This document shows, in pieces, positions 47,573 through 58,796 of a DNA stretch of 64,000 nt. The DNA lies in assembly GCA_018873245.2 (NCBI GenBank), contig JAEMBT020000001.1:20486141-20550140 (forward strand), given 5' to 3'. The first letter of the stretch is position 1. Every line of letters starts with the position of its first letter. Source of the DNA: Archegozetes longisetosus. Its lineage: Eukaryota > Arthropoda > Arachnida > Sarcoptiformes > Trhypochthoniidae. The position numbers and the translations under genes are program-made. The notes under the pieces were generated by a model, which was not told the DNA's origin, searched no databases, and saw only the letters and a program-made list of their open reading frames with translations.

Positions 47573-48128
47573 ATGAAATTTATAGTGAGTATCAATTTTT
47601 ATCATTATTGAATAACTACAAATTGAAATAACTATAATTTCATGTTTTTGTAACCAATTTCAGTCAACTTTTGTTTTTGTTGCTGTTATTTCATTACCGT
47701 TTGTCAGTTTGTATGGATTATACAGTGGATTCGGATACTTGACGCCAAAATATGTTAGTTCTTACATAACAGCACCTCGTTACGACGGCATTAAATATGT
47801 CAGCAGTTATGTCGAGCCGAGTTATTTTGGTCGATATCTCAGCAGTTATATCGCACCCCAAATTATATATCCACCAATTTATTACAGTTATGCGCCAATA
47901 ACACCACTTCAATACTATTATAGATTGTTTTCTCCAATCCATCACTACGGCTTAGGTGGTTATAAAATTATTGGACCTGGACTTCCAACGCATCCAGGAT
48001 ATAAACCACCGACTATGTGGAAAAGACTGTGGCCACCGACTAATAGTACAGATAATGATAGCAAAGAAGTAACTACAACTACACCTGAACCCGCAGATGA
48101 CAATAGCTCTGAAGCAGAAAAAGCTTAA
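47573..48128 (+). CDS. Tyr/Pro-rich secreted structural protein (cuticle-like)
   Basis: Two exons: 47573-47584 (MKFI) and 47664-48128, phase 0; 158 aa. The junction creates the signal peptide MKFISTFVFVAVISLPFVSL, a split typical of arthropod cuticle genes. The mature protein repeats a KYVSSYI/RYLSSYI unit three times (about residues 30-75). Then comes a Tyr/Pro block (YPPIYYSYAPITPLQYYYRL), a Gly-rich segment, and a Thr/Glu/Asp tail (EVTTTTPEPADDN). There are no Cys and no chitin-binding R&R motif, so it would be an unconventional cuticle, eggshell or silk-like protein. The assignment rests on composition only. Confidence 0.75.
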
Positions 48129-49119
48129 AGTTTTCGATTCAAATTGTTTTAGTTCATAAACAAATTGTTATCTAACAGAAACTTGAATTTAAGACTTTAA
48201 TTTGCAACTTATGTTTGATTGTTTTATAATTTTGGTGTTTAAGTCTTAAATAATTATTAAATATGTCTGATTACTTGATCATTTATTAAACAATTGAACT
48301 AAATGACTTAAATGGTCTAACTATAGGTGCTTTCGTGTCAAATCTTTTTGTAGAATATGTAATCTACAAAGATTATTAGAATAAAAGTTGCTTGTTTAAT
48401 AGATTAATCAAACAATGAGGTGCTCGCTATATGTACTTAAAAACTGACGTATTTAAACACATTTAAGTTATCTCAATTTAATACAAATTCAAACTGTAAG
48501 CTAACATACAGCAAGTTTAATGAACTATCTTTTGGTCATTTAGCTTGTGTAAGATTTACGCTTCAATCTTAAGGCCCAAGATTGAAATATTTATCAAAAT
48601 ACTTAATTTGATGTTTGAGTCATTAGAACTTGAAGTCATTTAAAAAAGAGTTACTAATAGTTACTAACAAAGTGAATTGAGCCAACTCGAAGCATTCTGT
48701 GTCTGCTGCATCTTCAATTTTTGTGTCACTCAATAAATAATAAGATTGCCCAACTTTTATTTTCTATTAATTAGTTAAGACATTTTTAAAAATGAGGCTC
48801 ACCAGAATAACTCAGAAAATTGCGTACTGCGTAAATAAAGCTATAAGACTGTTGCCAAATCAAGATTTGTTGAGCTGAATAAGTAGTGAAGCGCTCTTTT
48901 AAGCAACGATTTGCCTCTCGATCCTTGAAATTTTTTTATAATGTTTACGAGTTGCATTTCAATGTCCATCCATTTTAAAGTCCAAACAAATGCTATTCTT
49001 TAAAACAAACTTTTAGCTCCTAATTTAAACGATTGGCTCAATTTTTAGTTTAGTTATCTGTTAATTGAGCAAAATTGAGTCATATTTGATGTTCTGTCCA
49101 GTTTTGACAGTGACTAAAA
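48129..49119. other. Intergenic, no feature seen
   Basis: AT-rich spacer between two plus-strand secreted-protein genes. Confidence 0.55.
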
Positions 49120-50999
49120 ATGACTTTTTACTTAATCAATTTAATAAATATCATTTTACTCTGTTTACACTTGAATACATTTGGGCAAACCACTGAAAGT
49201 ATGCTACGTTTAATTCAACTACATTACAAAAATTTGAAGTTGCCTTTTACTTATTGGCTAAATTCAATTTTTTTATTTAGTTTTCTCGTGCGATTCTCGA
49301 CCGCAAACTGGTTTATGTAAGGCTATATTTATTCGCTATTATTACGACAAAAGTAATAACACCTGCAATAAATTCATTTATGGCGGATGTGGTCGTGGTG
49401 GAGGATTCAACACTCAACAAATATGTATCAAAACTTGTGTCAAACAAGATACTCCATTAGATCTGAGCAAAGGTAGTGTCGGCACCAACACCTCGAACCT
49501 TGAAGCCCAAGCCCGGATCTGAGGGCCTAAGGTCCTAGTTCATATTTGGGTTTATCAATCAAGGTCTAGGTCCGAGGCTCAGGTCCGAGTTCGAGCCAAG
49601 GAACCTGAGTGTAGGACTATTCATATCTTTAACATAAGAAACTAAAATTTAGCGAAAAGGTTTAAAGAAATTTTTGAAAAGTATGCAAGTTTTGCAATTA
49701 CACAAAAGTTAGTTATATTTTATGAAAAACTGATTTAAGACTGAGAACATATAAGGTGACGCATTGTTTGACTACTTTAACTAATGTTTCTATAAATATT
49801 TGGGAATAAAGTTTTATAACCATACACTTTTACTGGCATTGGACTGGGGTTTGATCTACTAAGAGGCAATGGATTACATCACAATAATGTTACACAGATT
49901 TTTAAACTAAAACAGTAAAATAATTATAAAGTTAATCTAAAACAATTTAAGAGTATAAAACTGAAGCTGACTTATGAATGGCTGTTAGTGCTCAAATATA
50001 AATTTGCAGATACCACTCATTTTCTAATTAACACAAGTATTTGCACAGTTTTACTTGTGTCTATAAAACAACTTGTAGAAAACTTACAAAAGTGCAAAAT
50101 CAAAATTAGTGTAATTAGCATATATTACATTAAGTTTTCTTAGTTTAGAAAATGTGACTCAGTTGTAGTTATCATTTTATATCACTATAACTTGTAGATC
50201 ACTAGACCTCAGTCCATTGCCTTAAAACTATTGTCTCATATGTCAAGGTCAAAAAGCTCGAGCCTGGTTGGCAATTTTTGTGCAGGCCTGGATCTAGATC
50301 TAGGGATTCAGATTTAGGTCTGAGTTCGGCTATGGACCCTAAGGTTCAGACCTTAGCCGAACGTTAGATAAAGGTATGTCGTCGAATTGTTTTGTTGCAA
50401 TTTTTTTACAAATATTCGGGTTAAATTGGAATACATTGCAGAGTCGGCGCAGTCACATCGGCTGTGACCCGTCTCAAACAGTCTGAAGTTATTGAAAATA
50501 TTTTCTCATTCTTTATTTGAAAAGTAAATCTTTTAGTTTTTAGAATAACTATAGATATAATCCTGAAAATTTGATAAACTGACTTGATGAGTAATTGTAT
50601 ATTTAGATGTATTTAGATCGATGCTTTTAAAAGATAAGCCTTTATTTAGCTTAAACCATTATTTTAGCTGCATCAGAGTCAGGATTCAAATTTGAAAAGC
50701 AAAGGTTCGATCTTATCTACCAAATCGGTGGCAGTTTTTACCCTATAATTATACAATAAATAAGCTAAAAAACACATCTATCAAATTAAATTCGGAAATT
50801 GAATCATTTCAATTCTCGTTTACTAGATCAAAGATCTATCTCGAAATGTGCGCTAAAGCCCGAGATTGGAACTTGTGGACAAATCTTAAGACGATTTTAC
50901 TTTGATACCAAGACTAGAAGTTGTCGACGAATCAACGCTGGTTGTGGTCACTTCTTCACCATTAATCAGTGTTTGAACAGTTGCAAACAAAAAATTTGA
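49120..50999 (+). CDS. Secreted double Kunitz-domain protease inhibitor
   Basis: Three exons, 49120-49198, 49281-49472 and 50827-50999, with phase-1 introns; 147 aa. MTFYLINLINIILLCLHLNT is the signal peptide. Domain 1 (exon 2) reads C-x8-C-x15-C-x7-C-x11-C-x3-C with TGLCKAIFIRYYYD and FIYGGCGRGGGFNT. The residue after the second Cys (P1) is Lys, predicting trypsin-type specificity. Domain 2 (exon 3) has C-x8-C-x15-C-x6-C-x8-C-x3-C with P1 Gly and INAGCGHFF, and may not inhibit trypsin. The 1.35-kb second intron contains the hAT element 49474-50366 against its 5' splice site. The donor used (AAAG|GTAGTG) lies in the left target copy. Confidence 0.85.
49474..50366. mobile_element. hAT-like element inserted at a 5' splice site
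   Basis: Ends TAGTGTCGGC (left) and, reverse-complemented, TAACGTTCGGC (right). Flanks are AGCAAAGG (49466-49473) and GATAAAGG (50367-50374), a duplication with two mismatches. Subterminal zones carry many AGGTCC/GGCCT/AAGGT motifs on both strands. No transposase frame remains. The duplication covers the exon 2 donor of the Kunitz gene, leaving GGTAGTG on the left and GGTATGT on the right. Confidence 0.7.
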
Positions 51000-51737
51000 T
51001 GAGTTGAGAAATTTGCTATTCTCTAATACCAATCAGCACACAGAATCCAAGTTTGGTTAAGTTATTTGTCTGTTTAATTAGAAAATATCTCGGACTAAAA
51101 AATATTAATGTCTTCAAACTATAAATGTTAGTGTGTTTACAATTGAATGGCTCAATTCTTTACATAAATTCTGATTAAATTCTATAATCGCATACTTTGA
51201 AGCACTTATTTAAGTAAAATACGAAAAACTCTTAGAGAAAGCCAGAAATGGAAATCGAACTAATCAGTCAAATTTGAAAAGTTAGAAAAATGAAAATAAG
51301 AAAATAAGAAAATCGATTAGAAACTCAAGTCATCAATTCTATTTTTTTTATTAAACAAAAATTAAACAAGTAAATTTAAATCGAAAAGTGTAATTTTAAA
51401 TAAAGTCCTTTAGATTAATAAATAATGATACCTTATTAAGTCCCTATTTAAATCCTGAAACTATTTATATATGTGACAGATATGAGATATCTATAACAAA
51501 AAATAGTTTCTATATTGACTGAACAATTGCAGAGCATACGCAATAATTCCTAGATTAGATACTAAACATTTAATTGTTTGCAACCTTAACAATAATACAA
51601 TTACTATTTTAAATAGATTGAATAAATTTACAGATTTGAATTTATTAAATTTACAATATTTTAACTTTTCACTTGAATTGATTACAAAACTGCGATTAAT
51701 TTATATTATTTATTGAGTAAAAGACAGCTCGACCGAT
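51000..51737. other. Intergenic, no feature seen
   Basis: AT-rich spacer between convergent genes (Kunitz plus, orphan minus). Nothing recognised. Confidence 0.55.
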
Positions 51738-52154
51738 TCAAGTGTTAACAAACTTTCGTGTCTCAATAGTTATCTCAATATTATTGTACAAAAGTTCTAA
51801 CATCTTTTTAATTTGACAAAATTGGTCGCAAACTCCTGAAACTCTACTTTCTAAATCCCGTGAGACGTGTGACACCAAACCTGACTTTAGCTTTTGCTGA
51901 AACTCGAGAACAGGCGATTCTTCAGCTGTCAATCTATCGATAAGATATCGGACTTGAGTAGAGTCTTCTACTGAAATTAAATGCGGACAAAATTGTTGTT
52001 TCTGATAAAACCATTGGAGCTTGCCTTTGACTAAGCGCAAGCAGTCATTTGCGTCAGCAATAGATCCTTCAGCTTCTTGTCTATTAATGACCACATTGAC
52101 TTCTTTGCCGTTATGAAAGTGATTGGTTATATTTTGATAGTAACTTGTGCTCAT
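51738..52154 (-). CDS. Orphan 138-aa intracellular protein, unknown
   Basis: A complete single-exon frame starts at ATG (MSTSYYQNITNHFHNGKEVN), with no signal peptide or membrane segment. Base composition is GC-richer than the surroundings, which supports coding. The middle and C-terminal parts look helical and heptad-like (ADANDCLRLVKGKLQWFYQK; VRYLIDRLTAEESPVLEFQQ; CQIKKMLELLYNNIEITIET). It may be a small coiled-coil subunit of a larger complex. I do not recognise the family. Confidence 0.65.
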   Translation of the reverse strand: MSTSYYQNITNHFHNGKEVNVVINRQEAEGSIADANDCLRLVKGKLQWFYQKQQFCPHLISVEDSTQVRYLIDRLTAEESPVLEFQQKLKSGLVSHVSRDLESRVSGVCDQFCQIKKMLELLYNNIEITIETRKFVNT

Positions 52155-55100
52155 TATGATTCACTTTTCTTCTGTTTAACCGTCAAATCGACTGATAAGC
52201 AACGAAACAAAAATGTTTCTCAATACTTAATACCTTTCAACTGTCTTTAGTCTATTTTAGAAAAACAGATATTTTTAATCGGTTATGTCAGTTATGACCT
52301 TTAGATGTGCTGAACGCTAATCGTAACGCTACAGCAGCTAATGGTATTGTTCGATCACGTTTTATCATTTAACTATACTTGTGATGCTCATCGCGAAAGT
52401 GAACAACGCGATGTTATCACGCTCGATCTTCGATAAAGTGATCAACTTTATGAAAAGCTCTAGTGCCAAATTTATACGATTCAATATCTTCTTTTTGTAA
52501 ATTGACAACATTATAAATGCTCTTTTAGGAGCAATTTGTTAATCTTTTTGAAAATTTAGTCGGGCTCACTGCAAAATAGCGTTTAAAACACTACCAGATT
52601 ATTGAAACAATTGCGAGCTTAGTTCTTTCTTACTGATCCAGTTATGATTTATTAGATTTTGTGTCATACGAATCGTTTAAAAATAAAATTAGTTTTCAAA
52701 AGGTTTTCATTGTTAATCGGTTCGAATTAGTTCAACTCTAAGAATAGATGCGACCGTTTAGTTGCTTATTAAAGAAAAATACAATTTTTGCTGTAACTTA
52801 GGTAACCATCCAGTTTAACGTTTGTGAGACAACGAACTAATTTCGTTTTAAGTCAAACAAAGTAATGTTTTTTTGTTCACTTTTGTTTGAAGGTTACAAT
52901 TCAGATATTTATAGATATTGTGATTGTTCTTAAACTGAATGTCGCTCAGCACAAACAAACCCTGTTTTAAATGTATTTATTATCAATGCAAATATAAATA
53001 GAATTAATGCTCACAAAAGTATTTCAATTTGATGTTGTTTTCGTTTAAATGAGGCCGAATATCAATACGAGTCAAGCAATCAATTAATTAGGTATAAATC
53101 AAATTATTTTTGCGCCAAATTGGGCTAAAAAATATAATTCAAATTGAAATGCAACAGAATATCTATTTTATTGATTAACTCACTTTTTCTTCGCTATTAT
53201 ATTATTATTTAGTGTTGAGTACGTGCAGACTCTATATTAAATCATTTGATTATAATTGAAATTAAGTAAAAACAATTCAACTCTTAATGAGTTGTTTAAG
53301 ATGAACGCGTTTTTGCTATATTGTTAAGTATTTATATTATCACTGCTCCAATAAGAGAAACAAATATAAGATTAAGTGATTTGTTGTTTTTAAAGAGTCT
53401 GCTCGACTTCAACAGCAATGTGTACATGGGAACAACACGCATAAGCACACAATTGTTTTGTCGCGCCAACACAACATCAAGTCTGAAAAGGTGGCACTAC
53501 TCTACAACTCCAAATATATTGTCCAAATAGTCTACAACTATCTCGAAACGTAGATATACTGAGATTGTGCTGCCACCGAAAGGTTATTGTGTACAAATCC
53601 TATCAGTTTATCCTTACAACATATTCTTTAACTATAGTATGACCTGAGCCAAAGTGTTATAACATTAAAGGAATCTATGATATTTAGGAGTAGACGAGTA
53701 ATCTTATTTACAATTCAAAATTCAGTTAATTGTAATAATTCATAAGAAAACTTCATTAGAAAAATAAAGTCAACAATTTCATCATTTTTTCAATTTAAAA
53801 ATCTTATTACTCAAGAAATTAATTATATATTATATTATATTATATTAATGCGTATGACAGGTGACCTACATTTGAAAGGTTAAGTCATATAAGTTTGACT
53901 TACTCACCACTTGGAGCGTATAAAGAAGTATATCGCAGTTTTGAGCTAGTTATATAACAAAGTAACTCACCGAAGATACATTCAAACGAGAAAAGCGCGC
54001 TTCAATTTTAGCTCTAAAAGTGTATTTTAAAAGCTAATTTCAATTTAGGCTTAACGTCAAATTTATTAGTTATAGAATGAATTGAAGTATTGAAACACAT
54101 TTGTTAACATTAGCAGATACTTAATAGTGTGTTTGTTAGAGCAACAAAATCAAAAGTTTTGTTAATGTTAAGCAATGTTTACGGATGGCTTGCGACACAT
54201 CAATTTAAAACACTAATTGATCACACATTTGCTTAAAGTTAGTGTTTATTTGTATTAATTACTAATGTAATGAAAACTATTTCTAAATCTAGTTTTTATA
54301 AACTTTAACATTGAAACATGCAATCAATTTAATTATACGCGCCAAGTGTGAGGCTAAATGTCTAGAACCAAATCTTAAAAACAGGTTAAATCGAGATACT
54401 TTTTTATATTATAGGCTGCGAACATGCAAACAGTTTATTTTATTGAATATAAAACACAAAAAACTTTCGACACTAAATTGATCCGTTCTAAAGAGACAAT
54501 AACTGCATCGTTTAGTAGCTAGTGTTTAATACAACTGCAATACTCAGTACAATATGTTTGATGGGTTCGATTAGCTCTATCTTCCTCTGTGTGATGAGAC
54601 CTTTATTAACAGAGTTGGAACAGGCACAATAAGCGAACGCTATTTTGAGCAATTGTCGCTTTCTATTAGACATTTGAATTTAGTTTCAGTCTATTCGAGT
54701 CTTAAAAATATTCTATTGTAATTGTTCCTTAATCATATTTGAAACATCAATCTATTCATATGATACGCTCGTTATTAGATTTGAGACTGTTATGAAACGT
54801 TCGAAAATGGCAATAATGACTATTTTGACCAAGTTCTTGTTTGTATTGCTTCTCTTATAAGCAGAATCTAAGAAATGCAATCAATTTTTCAATTGGTTTA
54901 AAGTCAAGTCTTGGAAATGAAACTGAACAAACAAGTTTTGTGATAACAAAAATAATTTTAAAATCTTATTATATAAAGTTTGATTGAATGCATAAGTTTC
55001 ATTTGACTCATCAGTTAGACTCGAATAAAATTGTTCAAAGTTTTTTGTATTCCCTGCTTTTTGTACATTTTAGTATAGGAGCTATACTTGTCTGTAATGC

Positions 55101-55660
55101 GATTTAATAACTTCGCCGCGCAATTCTTATGTTTTGTTTTGCTGGTTGCGACAATAGTTCGATTGTTTAAGTGTTGCGCACCTAATCGTGTGTCAGCTTT
55201 AACTATCAAGCTTTATTTTGCATTATGTTCAGCTAAATTAATCAGTTAGATTAGATTACAAGAATCCTGCTTTTCTTTCAAAAGATCATATTTTTCTTAA
55301 TACTTTGCTGCGAATATCATATTATATGAATTGAAATATTTATTTTGACAAAAAAATTTTGAGCTCAACTTTGAAAAAAACATTACTTAAATGCTCTGAA
55401 TATTTTTGTTTGAAAGGAATGTTGAACTCAATAAGAACTATTTGCATTGAGTCGTTAGTTCATTAAATTTGCTTCTATAATGAGTTGTATAAATCTAATA
55501 ATTCTCAAAATGTTTTTTTCATAATCTATACCTATGAGAAAAATGGCACAAGTCTATAAGGACATAAGGACTGACTCTAAATAGAACAGCGATCAAAAGC
55601 AAATTTCAATATTTGAGACAAATTGATTGAGTCGAGTCAAAGTTCTTAAGAATTAAACTA
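52155..55660. other. Intergenic, no gene supported
   Basis: A 3.5-kb AT-rich region. Open frames at 53321-53530 (plus) and 55015-55209 (minus) lack ATG context, splice sites and known motifs. I found no tRNA or long inverted repeat. Confidence 0.5.
53824..53848. repeat. TATTA microsatellite
   Basis: About five tandem TATTA units in AT-rich sequence. Confidence 0.7.
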
Positions 55661-56605
55661 ATGGTTGGGCATTTAGTGTCTATTTACTTGACATTTATAT
55701 TTGGAGCTACTATTGCAAGTGCAATAACTCCAGATGCAATTGTCTCTCATGATGGTTCTGCTAAATATAAAACAGTTCAAGAAGCCATAAACGCTGCTCC
55801 ACATAACGCGAGTGCAACTCATCGATGGGTTATTTTAATAAAATCGGGCACTTATAAGGAGCTAGTTCATGTAACTAAAGACAAACGTTTTTTAACACTA
55901 ATTGGCGAAAATGAATCGCAAACTATATTGACTTATAATCTTTACGCCTCAATGAAAGATAAAGATGGTAAAGAAATCGGCACTTTCAAAACTGAGACTT
56001 TATTTGTAGAAGCCGATGATTTCACAGCCGAAAGCATAACCATTCAGAACTCTGCGGGCCAGGTTGGACAAGCGCTAGCCATAAGAGTGGATGGCGACCG
56101 AGCTATTTTTCGCAAATGTCGTTTTCTCGGGTGGCAGGACACCATTTTGGTCAATGTAGGCAGACATTATTTTCAAGAATGTTATATTGAAGGACATGTC
56201 GATTACATTTTCGGTGCTGCGACTGCTTTCTTCGATCGGTGTCACATTCATAGTCTGAAAGACGGTTACATAACAGCTGCTTCAACACCACAAGAAGCTC
56301 ATTATGGGCTCGTATTCTCTCACTGTAAAATTGATGGTCAGCCTAACGTTCACACCTATTTAGGTCGTCCGTGGAGAGTCTACGCGGCCGTCACTTTCAT
56401 TTATTGTGAAATGTCAGAAGTTGTGCGACCTGTCGGTTGGTTCAATTGGGACAAACCAGAGAGCGAAAAAACATCGCGCTATTATGAGTACGGAAATACA
56501 GGAGTTGGCGCTAACACTCAAGCGCGGGTTAAATGGGCCCACACTTTGACCAAGTCTGAAGCGGATGCCATCACTCCAATAAAAGTTTTGGGTTTCAATC
56601 CGTAG
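55661..56605 (+). CDS. Secreted pectinesterase (pectin methylesterase), intronless
   Basis: 314 aa in one exon, starting MVGHLVSIYLTFIFGATIAS, a signal peptide of about 21 residues. The rest is a complete glycoside-associated beta-helix esterase of the PME family (CE8), which removes methyl groups from plant cell-wall pectin. All catalytic landmarks are present: Q137 in GQALAIRVDGDRAIFRKC, D160 in FLGWQDT, D181 in VDYIFGAATAFF, and R236 and W238 in YLGRPW. No pro-region is present. The length equals that of mature plant or microbial enzymes. The family is not ancestral to animals. Introns are absent while multi-exon genes predominate around it, and codon use is less AT-biased. This fits horizontal transfer from a microbe or plant followed by gain of a promoter and signal peptide. 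It should act in the gut or saliva. Confidence 0.93.
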   Translation: MVGHLVSIYLTFIFGATIASAITPDAIVSHDGSAKYKTVQEAINAAPHNASATHRWVILIKSGTYKELVHVTKDKRFLTLIGENESQTILTYNLYASMKDKDGKEIGTFKTETLFVEADDFTAESITIQNSAGQVGQALAIRVDGDRAIFRKCRFLGWQDTILVNVGRHYFQECYIEGHVDYIFGAATAFFDRCHIHSLKDGYITAASTPQEAHYGLVFSHCKIDGQPNVHTYLGRPWRVYAAVTFIYCEMSEVVRPVGWFNWDKPESEKTSRYYEYGNTGVGANTQARVKWAHTLTKSEADAITPIKVLGFNP

Positions 56606-56624
56606 ACAGCTCATATGATTTGAC

Positions 56625-56630
56625 AATAAA
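56625..56630 (+). terminator. Polyadenylation signal of the pectinesterase gene
   Basis: AATAAA starts 20 bases after the stop codon. It shows that the gene carries eukaryotic 3'-end processing and is part of the nuclear genome rather than bacterial contamination. Confidence 0.65.
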
Positions 56631-57187
56631 ATCTTTTTTTTGTTAGATTAAACTCTGTCAAAATCCAGGAATGCTATCGTTTAACTTTCTTTCACTGTTG
56701 TTTCTTATGAAATTCTTTTACTGATAAACTTATATTTATTTTATTGGGGTTAAATTTATTCTAATTGCAGCAATTATGTTCAGTTTATGAGTTAGAAACT
56801 TAGCTCAATTGTACTATTATCTATAAGTTTCGAAGCATAATTCCCAGTAAAATAAAAAGGGTGACGTTCACAGTATAATTAAATTTGGTTAGAAAATATT
56901 TAGTGTATAATACATTATGTCGAAGTGATTCTCATTTAACTGTTCACTCACTACTTAGAAAAAGCCCAAATACTTGACTTCTGGACTGGTAAGAAAATAG
57001 CGACCCAACATAGTAATACATTTTGCTGCAATTACACAGTTCAATTTAGTTTGAATACAGTGTTGTCAAAATTCTATATAACTTGTGATCCATTCGGTGC
57101 AATCAGAAAATATTTAGTTGAACTTGTAGTCAAAAAAAATTTGAGCTCATATTTTGAATTTGAACACATGGAAAACAATCTATAGAA

Positions 57188-58574
57188 ATGACAGGAACTG
57201 AGGAAAAATCAAATGAATCGGTCAACAGTGCAGATGATTTTTCATCAAACAATATGGAAAGATATGCTCAATTTTCTAAAGAGAACACGACAATATGTTT
57301 GCCTAAATCAAGTGATTCAAGAATCAGACTGAAATCGTTACCCGAACGCATACCAGCGTTTGGTTTAATAGTAGCCATTGTGTCAACCTTTTTTTTCTCG
57401 TTTCAATCAGTGATCGTCAAAGTTTTAACAGATTTGAATTCCATTGAAATTCTTGTTATCAGGTTTGCAAATGGTTTTGTGCGTTGCTCTCTGTGTAAAT
57501 AATGCAAGTACTTGTTTCGTTTTCGGCACAGATCTTTACTACAGTTTATCGTTTACTTGATCGTAGCTCTGGTCAAAAGACATTCAATTTTTGGAGAACC
57601 GGGTCAACGACTTTATTTAGCATTGAGGTCAATTCAAACAAATAGTTAAGCTTTAGTTTAATTGTATACATTTTTAATCTTTAAATCAATTAATTTGCCG
57701 TTAATTTCAAACCTTTTCCTATAGATTGTATGAAAAGTATAAAGTTAATCAAAAAATGAACTCTTAATTATTTATTTTGAAAATAAGGGCAATCACGGGC
57801 ACAATTTCGATTACTACAATTTATTCAGCGTATCGACTGATGCCTATCGCGGACGCATCGACTATTCATTTCGCTTCACCAGTTTTTGTGGCAATTTTTG
57901 GGTATTTTCTACTGAAGGAAAAGCTGACAATAGTTGAGATCGTAGCTGGTTTGGTAACACTAGTTGGTGTTGTAATCATAGCCAAACCTGAGTTTATTTT
58001 CGGTTCAGAATCCGAAATAGTTCACGAAAAAAGACTTGAAGGTACAATACTTGCAATTGTGGCTTCAGTTACCGGAGCTTTCGTGCAAATAATTTTGAGG
58101 AAACTGAAAAAAACACCAGTCGATGTGGTTTGCGTTTGGTTCGCATTCCTTATCGTTGTATCAGGTGTAGTAATATTGATAATTATGGATGAATTGGTTT
58201 GGCCAACAGGTTGGAAAACATGGTCTTTGCTGTTTGCTAACGGAGTTTGTTGTGTTGGCGACCAATTCTTTTTTACTATAGCTTTCCAGTATGAAAATGC
58301 TGGACCTGTTTCTATGGTTAGAACTTTTAATATAGCGCTAGTATTCGTTTGGGAAGTTCTAATTTTATCAGAAAGCGTTGAGTGGACTTCGATTGGAGGC
58401 GCGTGTCTGGTTTTCTCATGCATTGTCATAATATCTGTTTTCAAGTGGAAAACTGAAAATCCATCGCAATTTAAAAACATTATGAATAAAATGTGCTGTA
58501 GAAAAAATCAAGACAACTGTGACGTCGACAAACCCCCTATTGAAACGTTATCTGAAAATGTTCATTCAAATTGA
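57188..58574 (+). CDS. SLC35G-like drug/metabolite transporter (EamA family)
   Basis: Three exons, 57188-57462, 57532-57627 and 57788-58574, with phase-2 introns that rebuild Arg codons; 385 aa. A polar N-terminus of about 55 residues precedes ten membrane segments arranged as two EamA repeats. Landmarks include PAFGLIVAIVSTFFFSFQSV (TM1), the short GEPGQRLYLALRAITGTISI, then YRLMPIADASTIHFASPVF and FLLKEKLTIVEIVAG in repeat 1. Repeat 2 has EGTILAIVASVTGAFVQIIL, FFFTIAFQYENAGPVSMVRT and LVFVWEVLILSESVEWTSIG. SLC35G1-type proteins are endomembrane or plasma-membrane solute carriers; the substrate is not evident. The C-terminus is Cys/Lys-rich and cytosolic. Confidence 0.88.
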
Positions 58575-58796
58575 TTTATATGAAAACATTATTCTCATAA
58601 ACGTTTGAATCGAACTAAAACTTTCAAATTACAAACAGTAACCAATTGAATGCACGGCACCAAAAACGTTCAGTAATAATTATTTCTTAATTTTAAAGAT
58701 ATACAAGTCTAATTTTAATCAAATATAGCTTATTTACAGGCACAAGTATAAATTATAAGTATTGAAAATATCTGTCATTCACGTTGAAAGTCGAAC

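Noticed and set aside
53321-53530. Open frame ending LKRWHYSTTPNILSK
   Set aside because: Looked faintly transposase-like, but no inverted ends, no further motifs and no ATG start.
55015-55209. 64-codon minus-strand frame upstream of the pectinesterase
   Set aside because: Starts at TTG, matches nothing recognised, and no exon partners were found.
58022-58480. 152-codon minus-strand frame across the transporter
   Set aside because: Antisense shadow of the transporter's last exon.
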